Shown here: piece after piece, positions 11,333-22,989 of the stretch
Position numbering within the stretch: the stretch's first letter is position 1
Layout: each line of letters begins with the position of its first letter
Origin: Tetrahymena thermophila SB210
Lineage: Eukaryota; Ciliophora; Oligohymenophorea; Hymenostomatida; Tetrahymenidae
Direction: 5' to 3'
NCBI RefSeq assembly: GCF_000189635.1
Contig: NW_002475923.1
Coordinates: 186,001 to 250,000 of the forward strand
Length of the DNA stretch: 64,000 bases
Notes under the pieces: generated by a model
Told to the model about the DNA's origin: nothing
Databases searched by the model: none
Seen by the model: the letters and a program-made list of their open reading frames with translations, nothing else
Position numbers and translations under genes: made by a program

Positions 11333-12871
11333 ATGGTGAAAGTTTGAATCACATTACTATCAACTTATTAGTTTATTTTAATCACCATAATCTTATATAA
11401 AACTGAGTCATATCTAACTAATAATTTCTATCCTTTCAACAAAATAATTTATACCTTTCTAATACCCTGACTAGATGTAAAACAACTTCTAAACTAAACT
11501 ACCAACACAAACAAAATCTTACCTAAGGAAGTAAGTAAAACAGTCAATCGATGTCTACATTCAATTTAGCCAAATACTTATTAATACTAACCATCTAAAA
11601 CTAATTTAACTTTAAATTGATAGACAAATAAAATTCCTCAATATTAACAAAGAGCTTCTATTAAAAAAAACTAGTCTCTCATCTTTTAAATTTCTTTCCT
11701 CTTAAATTATTTAAAAGCAGGAAGGAATTTTAAACCATTTTCCTTCTAATCACTTTATAATTAGAATACTTTATATAAATAATATAAAATTAATATATTG
11801 AATAACGGGATAACGACCAACCAACCAACCAACCATATTAAATATTCTTATTAACAACTAAATAAATAAATAAATTAATAATTGTATCATAATTTATCTA
11901 AATATTTTAATTCATCTTTTTGTGTAAATCTAATTTTATAAAATTCCAGAAAAAAAGTCCAAATTCCTTTTCAATTCTTTTACTTTTTTCACAAAGAAAA
12001 TCTGTTTGTAAAATAGGTTTAACATAATTTTCAATTAATTTTAGCTTTCAAGCTGGAAATTCAATTTTCTGGCAGTGTTAGAAAGATTTGTCTTTCGTTT
12101 CTTCCGCTCTTTATTTATATTTATTTATATTCTTAGTAAGGTGAGTAAACTTTATAATGTTTTTGGAAAATCATCAATTGATAAAAATTGATAGATGTCA
12201 CAGCTTTGCTGAGTTACAAATTTTTCTATATCTAAAATTAGATTGATCTCTTTTAAATGGTTTATGATATGAAATGTCCCCAATTAATTTAAAAACTGAG
12301 ACCGCTAAATGAATATTTATTTAGTTAGTTACCCAAATGAAAAGTTAATTAAAAGTTGTTAAGATAATTCACAAGAAAGAAAGAGAAATTATAAATTATT
12401 GCTGAGTTAGTAATAAAATAGTGAAATTAAATTTATATTGTATCATTTTATCCAGCTTATTATACACAATTGACACACTAATTATTATATCACTATAAAC
12501 TTATAACAATTGATTTTGATTTCTTACAATTTTTAAGTTATTATATCTTCCTCTAAAAAAAGCTCAAATGTCTCATTATTAATTTCTCTTCTCTAAATAT
12601 GAAAATATTTCTAAATCTAACTTTCTTCTTAATCCCTATTTTATTTAATATTTTGATGCACTTATCAATCTATCTATCTGCACAAACTTTTTTTTCTAAT
12701 AATTATCTTTTAATCTTAATTTGCTTTCTTTCCTATGTAAATCTTCTATTCGAAAATTATATTTCTGGTAAATAGTTATTAATTTTGATAATATATAAGT
12801 CTTATTTTTACTATTTTATCACACTTACACCAATCAATATTATTTCTTTGTGATATTAACTTTTGACTCTA
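11333..12871. other. Intergenic, with an uncertain open frame
   Basis: An ATG at 11551 opens 197 codons to TGA 12142-12144 on the plus strand, but the stretch is so G-poor that TGA is rare by composition, and the translation is Leu/Phe/Gln/Ile-rich without structure. I treat it as noncoding. A CCAA tetranucleotide run lies at about 11817-11833. Confidence 0.4.
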
Positions 12872-15800
12872 ATGAAACGCTCTCATTCACAAAGCTATAA
12901 CATATCTAATTAGCCTGGCTCTGCTTAAAAAGACAATTTAGATTATTTCAAAGAGACAACATCTCTTCGTAAAAAATATTTAGAGGCATAGGCATAAAAT
13001 GCAGATAAACTCAAATAATCGATTTCTTAAGTTTTAGATTATAATGATCCTAAAGTTATTTAATCTTTTGCGCAGCTCAAAGCTGCTTCTAAAGTTACGG
13101 ACATTGATGCTATAAAAAGTTAGAAATTTCGCTTTAAAGGAAAATACCCTAGTCTAACTGCAAGTATACAACACATAAATAATATGTTTATTTAAAATAG
13201 AAATTAAATACTAGAATTATTCACACATAGATAGATTATTATTATTTATTATATCAATTTTAACTAGTTAGAGCTGCCTCAACATAAAAAGAAAGGCAAA
13301 CTTTGCAGGGATTTGAAACTAATTACTGGTAAAAAAACACACTTAATACAAACAGAGAAGTTCTTGCTTAGTCTAAAACTTTTGATGAATAAGAAGAAAG
13401 AGCACAAACTGCTCATTTGCGATTATCTGGATAATAAAAAAAGGATTTTGATAAACAAAAAGTAATTAAAACTTTTTTTATACAAGTTATCAAATTTAAG
13501 AAAGACTACTTAATTACTTGCTAACTTATTTCCCGTTTAGGTAGTAGGTAAATAAAGTAGGAATATTAATCTAAAGAAGTTTTCTAAATCAATAATTTAT
13601 TCGTTAACAAACAAACAAACATAATTATTTTACAAATTTATTTAACATTTATTTTGAATTAATTTTAGACCAAATTGAGAGAAAACATTACTCGAATTTA
13701 GTAAGAAATAAGAGATGATGAAAATCAAGACGAAAGTGACTGCAAAAGCAACTCTATGATGGATCAAAAGCAATCAATCGAACAGCTAAAACTCTATATT
13801 GAAACATTCAGATTGAGCTGCAAGTAGACCTTTCAAAAATGCAATAATTAAATCAAAAAGCTTTCTATTTGTCATCACTTTTTTATTTGAAACCTACAAA
13901 ATTAGCATATTAACAAATAAGTAAAAACGCTAATTGAATTCACCCCAGCCAACAAACAAACAAAAAAAATTGTGCCAAAATTCAAGTTTTCAAAAATGAT
14001 TCTTCAAGCTTAAAAGAGCGCTTTTTCATGCTTAATTATTTCAAAAAGAAAAAAAATATTCTTTGTTGTTATTTACATTTTTAAAATTATTTTTTTATTT
14101 TATAGGGTTGATTGTTCTTATCCTTAAGAAATGCTGTATGTATTAGATAAGCTAAAGAGCTATATTTTTTTCCACTGGAAGTCGTCATTAGATTTAAAAG
14201 AGGATATATTACAAATCACAACTAATAAACATATAAGTATACCTTTTTTTTTTGCTTAAAAACGTTATAATATATTCCAAAGGATATATCAATAAATAAA
14301 TAGAATAAATATAATTTATGTTCATCCAACACACTTTCTACTTTAAAATACTTTAAGTAAAATTTTAAATAATTTGTTACCAAAATATATAAATTACTCC
14401 ATAAATAAATAAATAGTTTCTTAATAAGTATGGAAGAGTATTAATTATTGCAACAAAATTCTATCCTAAAATTTATTTATTTGCCTTTTAAATTTGTAGC
14501 AATTTAGGTGTTATTTTAATTAATAATTTCTATTTTAAAAATTTAAAATCAAAAGAGAATTTCTTTCTGTGGGTTCAACCCTATCATTTTCCATACAACG
14601 AAGTGTGTAGAAAGCTTTTAGAAGAAATAATATCTCTGAATGCAGAACATCAAAATTAAGTAGAATTACTCAAAGATAAAATCAAAGGTAATAAAAATTT
14701 ATTTATTTATTTAGCTTTCAAAATTCAAACTGTTTATCTATATGATTTTTCATTCTGAATGTGACATACACTGGTTCAATAATTATTGAATCTGATGACG
14801 AATCTGGTGACGATTTTTTTAAAGAGATAAATAGGATTTTGTTGCAAGACAAATAAACATGCATAATATCTAAAAAAAAATTTATTGGACATTGCGTGAT
14901 ATAAATCATCTATATCAATTTAAAAGAGTTTTTGTAAATCGAATTTGTTTGATCACTGTGTTAAATCAGGCATTCTAATAACATTTTTTTGGTTGCTTTA
15001 TCATCAAAAAACTAATAAGCAATTTTTATTTCATACATAAATCCTTTTTAATTATTATTATTATTTTCAATACTTTGTCCTATCATAATTTTGCTTACAT
15101 CGCAAACTTTACTTATTTTGTATTGCTAAAAATAGTTATTTCTTTTTCTTTATTTTTTTTTGAGTACGCAAAACAGCAAGCACGGATAAAAATTTATTCG
15201 CTATGACTTGCTAGCTACTGCTATTTTTTAAATAGTTAATTTCTTATTCATCAAAAGAGCTGAACGAAGTAGGGAATGGAATGAAGTAGAAATTAGAATT
15301 AATAAAAAAGAATATTATTTATCACAAGGAGAAGGGAATTACTATTTAAGGTGATACCTCTACTTTATTTAAATATGATGCTTATGAGGAAGAGATCAAT
15401 CAGCTGAAGAGTGTCTAACTCAAATTAGAGAAGCACATCAATACACTAAACGAAGAAATATTTTAATTGAAGGAAGACATACTCTCTAAAGATAACAAAA
15501 TTAAAAGATAAGAAACCTAAATTGAGATTTTGAAACGAAATGTAAAGAATTTAGAAGAATAAATATAAGCCAAGGAAAAAAATAATGCTGAGAGATAAAA
15601 ATTTCTATTGCAAGAAAAAGCTAAATTATTGAACGATTTAAATCAATTTTCTGACAATATCGACGAACTATTTTAGGAAATAAAAGATGAATTCAGTTAA
15701 GACTCCTTAAAACTAAAGGATACTCCATAAATGGAGTTTTTTAGAAAGATATTTATAACACACAATCTCAATTTTGAAGATGTTTATAGGTAAAGCATTA

Positions 15801-16775
15801 AAACTTCTATTTAAAAATAGCTTGAAAAGTACTAGCTAAATAAAGTTTTTCATTTAAATCTGACCTATTTATTTTTAATGGTATATTTATATAATTCCAT
15901 TTTAATAAGATTTGATTGATAGAATCAACCAAATTAATTTGTAGAGATTTGCTTAACTGCTTAATGTAAAGCTATTTTTAAAGCTCATCTATTACTTTTA
16001 AATATTTAATAAAATTTTACACTGAAATCAATAAATTAGTTAATAATTAATTTATAAATAAATAAGGACAAAACAGACAAATACAAACAATTATTATTTT
16101 TTAGATAATTAATTAAATTTAATTTAATTAATCTCTATATACACATTACTCTCTTTTAATTACTTTTGGTCTTCACAATTATTAGATCTACTTTTTTTCC
16201 AGTTCGATACCTACCATCATCAGCATATATTTAATTCATTTTATAAAAATAACTAAACTAAGTCAATAAAAAACTAGCAAATTGCTCTATTTATATGTGA
16301 AATGAATTAATATAAATCCCTTTTGTACTATTTACTTAATTTTAATATATTAAAATAATCTAGGGATGTTCATAATGTCTACACCATGTCAAGTAAGGAC
16401 TTACTAAAGAAACTTGTATAGTATTTTTCTAGTCTGCTGGAGTGGAAAGCTGACTTAATGAACGTTATAATGAGCAATTCAGATTTTGACAAAAATTTAT
16501 CTTTTTAGAATAATTGCTATTAGAATCCTTCTAGTCTATAACATATAGCCTAAAGTTAAAATAATAAAATTTCTTCTACCTCACAGAGTTTGAATAACAT
16601 TCATGGCTCTTAAAAGATAGCTAAAAATATGTAATAGTATCCTAAAGATAAGGAGAGCGAAAGATAGTTCTAACATAACTAAGAATTGATAGAGAGAAAA
16701 AGAATAGAATAATAACAAAATTTGGTTCTATTTTAGCTGAAATAAATACTTTTGAGATAATACACTAATAACTGA
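12872..16775 (+). CDS. Coiled-coil protein, 600 residues, seven exons
   Basis: The model is join(12872-13163, 13268-13461, 13669-13823, 14106-14236, 14508-14687, 15351-15789, 16364-16775). Phases match at all six introns, the coding length is 1803 nt, and it ends at TGA 16773-16775. The N-terminus is Ser/Gln-rich and basic (MKRSHSQSYNISNQPGS). Exon 5 carries NEVCRKLLEEIISLNAEHQN. Exon 6 is a long heptad-patterned helix (YEEEINQLKSVQLKLEKHIN; EIFQLKEDILSKDNKIKRQE; ILKRNVKNLEEQIQAKEKN). Exon 7 has DLLKKLVQYFSSLLEWKADL and a disordered Asn/Gln/Ser tail. I do not recognise the family; such long coiled coils are common in ciliary and basal-body proteins, which is only a guess. Least certain are the donor at 13824 (GTAGAC), the acceptor at 14507 and the jump to 15351: 15236-15350 is also open and might be a small extra exon. 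Confidence 0.65.
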
Positions 16776-18420
16776 TAGTATTTAATATACTGAAAAGCAA
16801 TAGTGTGACAGATTAACGTTGTAAGCAAATAAATAGTACTTAATTTTTATGCAATTATTCAAATTATTGAGTAAATATCAACCTCTTAAATTCAAAATTT
16901 TCTCAATCTATGACGTTAATTTTTTTTATTTATTGACGGAATTAACATAATATTAGATCATATTATCCTTTTAATAAAAATGAAAACCTACCTGCAACAC
17001 CTTTAAATAAGCATCTATTTACTAGCCATTTCAGTTTTTACTTCTTTATAAAAAAATTATATATAGCTAACAAACATAAAAAAAACAATATCATCAACTT
17101 GTTCAAATACCTTCTAAATATTCACCAAAAACAAATCATATCAACTTTATAAATTTATTCTGAAAAATTAAATGTAAATTAAAAAATAATAAATAATAAA
17201 GTTAATCTCAAAAGTTTGTATGTACAATAAATATTTTAATTTCTACATTTTTATAATTGTTGATGTTATTTACTGTTCATAATAATTATTTTTACTAATT
17301 AAATAAAATCATTACTCATGTATTTTAGAAAAAAGATTATAATTTTTATATATACCAGTTCAAAATTCTTAAAACCATTTCACATTTTAAATTCAATCAT
17401 CAATAAATTAAGTGTAAAAGAACACTATTTTTGAATTTTAATAGATTTCTATTCTTTATTATAAAAAAGTTGATCAAATATTTAAATTTTTCAACTTATT
17501 TCATTTTTATTATTTTAATTTATTTTTTTTAAATTAGAAATCTTAAATTTTTTATTAAATACTTTAACACTAATTTTTAATAAATATTAAAAGAAATTTT
17601 TAATTCAAAAATTTTAATTTATTTATTCTATTTTTTGTAATATCACAATAATTTGAAAAATTTTAGTTAGGATTATTATTCTAAATAAATCAATTTTATT
17701 ATCTTTAATAATAAAATATTTATTTACAAAAACTTACTTATTATTATTTAACTTTTTAATATAAAAAATATTTTCTAAACTTTTTCATCTTATTTCGTTC
17801 AGTTTAATTAAATAAATATTTTAATTAAAATATCTTTCAAGTTGCTTAAATTAAATAAAATCTACTATCTTAATTTTCAGTTCAAAAACAATTAATATTG
17901 AATTTTAAATTATAGGCTTTACAAAATCAAAGCAATTAAAATATTACAATTATAAATTAAATTTAAATTATTAATATTTTATTGAATAAATTAGAATACA
18001 ATTTAAAAATATGTATCAAACAAAATATAAAATATTCTCCAAAATAATCTTTAAATATTGTTTTTAAAAAATATTATATAATTTAAAATAAATATTATGA
18101 AAAAATATTGTTTTTCGTATAATTTCTTCTTTATTTATTAAATTAAATTATTTTATGAATATCAAAAATAAATCAAACAAATAATTATTCAAAAAATTCA
18201 TTTAAATCCACAAAAAATATATTGAATTGAAAATTAAAGGAAAAATATTTTTATATTTTAAAAAATGAACAATTATAATTTGGTATATTTTATTAAGAAG
18301 ATTATTTATTTATTAGTTACTTTATTATATTTTTAAATAATGATTTATAGTTTTAGAATTAAAAAATTAGAATCAAAATAGAATAATTTTATAAATATAA
18401 AATATATTTAATTGAAAAAA
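16776..18420. other. AT desert
   Basis: Close to 85-90% A/T with long A and T runs, after the coiled-coil gene. I see no gene, RNA or repeat with a clear unit. Confidence 0.5.
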
Positions 18421-18429
18421 TCTTACTAA

Positions 18430-18780
18430 TCCTCTAATTTCAAGGGCAAACACTTAAATGCAGATGTTTATTACTTACAGAACAATAGATATAGAGATGA
18501 GAATATAAATTCGTCTCAAACCTATATGAAGAAAATCAAATGTATAAAGAAAGAATTAACCAACTTAAAATTAAATTTAGCAACATTTAGTAATAAATTT
18601 TATTATTTAGCTGAGAAATTAATTTACCCTTTATATATACTTGATACTTTTAATTATAAAATACTTTATTTATAATAATATCTTTATTAGTTAAACAAAC
18701 ATACTTATTTATTCAAAAAGAATTTAAAAAATGTTTTTATTTTTAATGATTAGTTTCCTTGAAAAAAATTTAAATAGTAA
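18430..18780 (+). pseudogene. Isolated coding-like segment
   Basis: Within the AT desert, 18430-18600 is markedly less A/T-rich and reads on the plus strand as KGKHLNADVYYLQNNRYRDE followed by a Lys-rich stretch, staying open to a TGA near 18780. There is no ATG or splice partner nearby. It could be a lone exon or a gene remnant. No family recognised. Confidence 0.25.
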
Positions 18781-19420
18781 ATTAAAAAGAACTATTATGC
18801 AATAGTTTGAAATTATATTTAAACTTGAAAATTTTTTATTATTTCTTGTGATATAATATGATAATTTTATTTAAATATATTTTATTTCAAATGATGTTTT
18901 ATGTCTAAATAAATTTATTAGAAAAGGATTTAAGAAAAATCTGATTTTTAAATCATTTAAAAGATTTATAATTAAATTTATTAATAACTAATAATATATG
19001 ATGTAGACTTATATTTGGAGAAGATTTCTATAATTAATCTTGTGAAATAAATACACTTTTGATACTTTTAATTGTAAAATATTCTATTTCAAACGATTCT
19101 TTATTGTTAGATGTATTAATTTATTTATTTATTAGATAAGGATTAAAGATATATTTAATTTTTAAATGATTAGATTTATTGCAATTTTATAAAATCTCTC
19201 TTATTAATATAATACATGCATATTCTATACTTTTTATTATAAAATATTTTATTTCAAATAATCTCGTTTAAGTAAAATTCTATTTATTTATTTATTTATT
19301 TTTTAAAAAAAGACAAAAGTAAATTAGACTTTTAAATAATGAGATCCTTGTAAAAAATGTAAATGATAAATTATAAAGAACTAATAAAATACGATGCAAG
19401 ATTTACAGTTAATGTAAGAA
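18620..19420. repeat. Degenerate tandem repeat, about four copies
   Basis: A pattern recurs about every 170-250 bases: a phrase like CTTTTAATTATAAAATA, then TTTATTTCAAATGAT, then a TTTATTTATTAGAAAAGGAT-like stretch and a TTTTTAAATGATTAG-like end. Copies begin near 18645, 18840, 19065 and 19225. Copies differ by many small changes, so the array is old. No coding potential was seen in the unit. Confidence 0.45.
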
Positions 19421-19705
19421 ATTTTATTAATTAAATATCGAATTTATCATCTTAATCAGAAATTATTCATGTTTTACTTTAAATGTGTTACATATTTAAC
19501 AAGAAAAATTATTCTGTAAAATAACTTTAGTTATTTATTTATTTGTTTATTAATTTAATTTGGAAGTAGACATTTAAACTGAATTTTAATCGAGTGAATA
19601 TAAGTAGAAAAAAGACTTGGCCATAATTAATATTATAAATCATAAAAAATTAAAATAAAATAATCACAATTTACATTTTTGTTTAGAAAAGCTAAATTAA
19701 TTATA

Positions 19706-20281
19706 ATGGATAATTAAAAAAAGATTTTAGTACCTATTGCTCCATGCTTTGAGGAAATAGAAGCAATTACTGTTATAGATTTATTCCGCCGTATAGGAGC
19801 AGATATTATAGTAGCATCTATCTTGAATAAATCTGAAGGATTAGTTGTTAAAGGTGCTAATGGAATATAAATAATATGTGACAAAAACTTAGAAGAGGTG
19901 ATTGATTAAGATTTCGATATGATAGTCTGTCCTGGTGGTATGCCTGGCGCTTAGTATTTAAGTGATTGCTAAATCCTAATTTAGAGATTAAAGAAATAGA
20001 AAGAATAAGACAAGTATTATGCAGCTATTTGTGCTGCGCCTTTTGTTATCTTTGAAAAACATGGATTCTTAAATAGCTAGGTTGCAGGAACTTGCCATCC
20101 TGGATTTGCTGACAAGTTAGCAAATCAAACTAAGGTAAATCTAGATGTAGTTGTTTCTGGAAAGTGTGTCACTTCTAAAAGTGCAGGAACCGCGATGGAT
20201 TTTGGACTTTAACTTCTCAGATTACTGTATCCAGAACAATAAGTTCTTGATGTTTTAAAAAAGCTAGTATATACTAAATGA
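19706..20281 (+). CDS. DJ-1/PfpI family protein, copy 1
   Basis: Intronless, 191 residues, ATG 19706, TGA 20279-20281. It shows the class I amidotransferase-like fold of the DJ-1/PARK7 group: ILVPIAP at the N-terminus, the acidic FEEIEAITVIDLFRR motif, CPGGMPGAQ, the nucleophile elbow AAICAAP with the reactive cysteine at residue 109, and GTCHPGFADKL near the C-terminus. DJ-1 proteins act in oxidative-stress defence and in glyoxal/methylglyoxal detoxification or protein deglycation; the exact activity cannot be read here. It lies 1.0 kb upstream of a second copy in the same orientation, about four-fifths identical by eye and exactly the same length, so the pair is a tandem duplication. Confidence 0.92.
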
Positions 20282-20760
20282 ATTAATTAATTAATTAATT
20301 AAATACAGATAAAACTACTTTTGTTTTTGCTATTTAAATTGCTATATATCTAGGCTATTTTTATAATATTATTTTATATTTCTATTTTTCTGTTTTGTTT
20401 TATTTATAAGTTAAATATGAAATATTAGGAATAATTTGAAATAATTATATTTAAATTTTTATTATATTGTTAGAAAAACTTTCAAACAAATTAAAATAAA
20501 AAATTATTTTTAAAGCTATTATGTATGATCGGAGTCTAACTTTTTATAGGCAATTTATTTCACTTCTAAAGTATTTGTAATAGTTAATTTCGTTTATAAA
20601 TTTTTAATTGAAAATTAATAAACATTTTTAAAATTGTTTAAAAACTCTTATTAAATATATTTAAAAATAACGAACCATTTTAAAATATTTTATTTTTAAA
20701 CATTGTCTCATGTTTTTAAAATAAATCTAGTAATAATCCTGTTATTTTTAATAAATAATA
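20282..20760. other. Intergenic between the DJ-1 copies, 5' part
   Basis: An AATT run directly follows the stop codon; the rest is AT-rich with no gene seen. Confidence 0.5.
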
Positions 20761-20764
20761 ATGA

Positions 20765-21015
20765 ATATTATTAAAAGGCAAGGTAACAATAATTATTATT
20801 AAAAGACAGATAATAATAACTGCTTTTAAAAGACAGATAATAATAATTGCTATTAAAAGACCTATAATTATAATTATTACTAAAAGACTGGTAATTATAA
20901 TTATTATTAAAATGCTGATAATTATAATTATCATTAAAAGACAGATAATAATAATTGTTATTAAAAGACAGATAATTATAATTGTTATTAAAAGAGAGAT
21001 AATAATAAAATAGGA
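20765..21015. repeat. 27-bp minisatellite, about nine copies
   Basis: The unit reads roughly AAAAGACAGATAATAATAA followed by an 8-base T-rich end (such as TTGCTATT). About nine head-to-tail copies with point differences lie between the two DJ-1 genes. Because 27 is a multiple of three and the unit lacks TGA, several frames stay open through it on the minus strand; these are artefacts of periodicity. Confidence 0.85.
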
Positions 21016-21293
21016 AATAACTACTTAAAAGTTGGAATAAGCTCGTCATTAACTAAAAATAGAATATGTACCTTTATCAAGCAAGTTAATTAAGTAAATA
21101 AAAAATATCTATAGAATAGAAAATTAAAATAAACTATAAAAAATAATATAAAAATTGAAAAAATCTGATCATCAAATAAATAATATCTTATTAATCAAAT
21201 GCAAACAATTTATTATTATTTATAAAGTTAAAGATTTTAAAGAATTAAAATAAACAAACATAATATCTGATCTAGAAATAAGGAAAGTTAAAA

Positions 21294-21869
21294 ATGGAAG
21301 ATCAAAAAAGAATTTTAGTTCCCTTAGCTCCAAGCTTTGAAGAAATAGAAGCTATTACTGTAATTGATTTATTTCGTCGTATAGGAGCAGATGTTACAGT
21401 TGCATCAATTTTAAACAAAAGTGAAGGATTAGTAGTGAAAGGCGCTAATGGAGTGCAAGTTTTATGCGATAAACATTTAGATGAAGTAGTTAATTAAGAT
21501 TTTGATATGATTGCATGTCCAGGAGGTATGCCAGGGGCATAACATTTAAGTGATTGCTAAATTCTCATTGAAAGATTAAAGAAATAGAGAGAATAAGATA
21601 AATATTATGCTGCAATTTGTGCCGCTCCATATGTCATATTTGAGAAGCACGGATTTTTGAATAGTTAAATTGCTGGAACTTGCCATCCTGGATTTGCTGA
21701 TAAACTTTCCAATAAATCTAAAATTGACTAAGATGTTGTTGTTACAGGTAAATGCATAACTTCTAAAAGTGCAGGAACTGCTATGGATTTTGGACTTTAG
21801 CTTCTTAGATTACTCTATTCTGAATAAAAAGTTCTTGAGGTATTAAAAAGATTAGCATATAGAAAATGA
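21294..21869 (+). CDS. DJ-1/PfpI family protein, copy 2
   Basis: Intronless, 191 residues, ATG 21294, TGA 21867-21869. The same motifs as the upstream copy are present: ILVPLAPSFEEIEAITVIDL, CPGGMPGAQHL, AAICAAP with Cys109, GTCHPGFADKL and KSAGTAMDFGLQLLRLL. The acidic residue that polarises the cysteine in DJ-1 (human Glu18) corresponds to one of Glu16/Glu17. Differences from copy 1 are mostly conservative and avoid the active-site motifs, so both copies look functional. The coding region reads in the standard code only up to codon 67, where the first TAA-Gln occurs. Confidence 0.93.
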
Positions 21870-22980
21870 TGAAAGAGTCTTTGATTGACAATAGCATTTT
21901 AACAAATCAGAGAATAAATCTAAAACAAAATAAATGTATTTAGTTTGTTATTAAAAACATTTTTCTATTTTTTATACAATTTAATCTTAATAAAAATACT
22001 TAAATACATTCAATATTAACTATTCATATAGATTTCTAATAATATAAGTTATCAAAAAGATTATTTATTTTTTGCATAAAAAATTTAATTTTAAATGATC
22101 AGACAGATAGATAAATAGATAGAATCAAAATTTTTAAAAATATTTTTTTTGTGAAAATGTTAATTATTCTAAATCTTTACTTAACAATTTCTTTCAAAAA
22201 ATTCCAGAGTAATATTTTAAATACAAATTAATATTTCTTTATTTTTTTTTTATGACTAGCTATCTTCTTATTAGGGATTATTGCCTATTTTATATAAAAT
22301 CTATAATGAGTTTTTACGAATTACTATAAACACTTGGATCGAATTTTGTCTTTTTATTAAAATTGATAAATGATTGATAAAAAAAATAAATTATTATTAC
22401 TAATTATATATATTTATAGTACCCTATGAAACAGCCTTTTTCAAAGCTATACTCTGAAATTTTAGATATTTCTAAATAATATGGATAATATTTAAGATGA
22501 AAATCTTACTGTTGCATATATGTAAAGCTTCGAATATATATAATTTAATAATACATAATATGACAATAAAATTATAAAAAGCTTAGATCGTTCTTGGTGA
22601 AGAGAGGACTTTAATTTTTAATGTTTTTTATATTTAATAGGCTATTAATTAATTAAAAAATATTTTATAATATTCGCAAATATAAAAACAAACAATAATA
22701 AATCAACCAAAATTTAGGTTAAATTATCCTATTACTAAATATATATTATAAAATAAAACATATTGTATTTTAATCTTCAAATATTTTTATATTTATTATA
22801 TATTTTTTCTCCACTTTTTTATAATTCTCAAAATAAAATTATAAATTGAACTAATCTTTTTGATTTAAGGCACTTGTTTTATAATTTCAATTATAATTAT
22901 TATTCATTGACATAGTTTTTACTTTATTATAAAATAGCATAAATTACTAAAAATAATTAAATAAAAAAAACAAAAGTACT
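21870..22980. other. Intergenic, AT-rich
   Basis: Region after the second DJ-1 gene. No gene-like segment was found; GATA-like short runs lie near 22100. Confidence 0.5.
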
Positions 22981-22989
22981 ATAAAAAAG

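Noticed and set aside
11551-12144. 197-codon open frame on the plus strand
   Set aside because: The stretch is nearly free of G, so TGA is rare by composition; the translation has no protein-like pattern.
15236-15360. Apparent +1 frameshift in the coiled-coil gene
   Set aside because: The frame change disappears if exon 5 (ending 14687) is joined to 15351 in phase 1, so no recoding is needed.
20716-21049. Minus-strand open frames over the region between the DJ-1 genes
   Set aside because: They are produced by the 27-bp minisatellite, whose period is a multiple of three.
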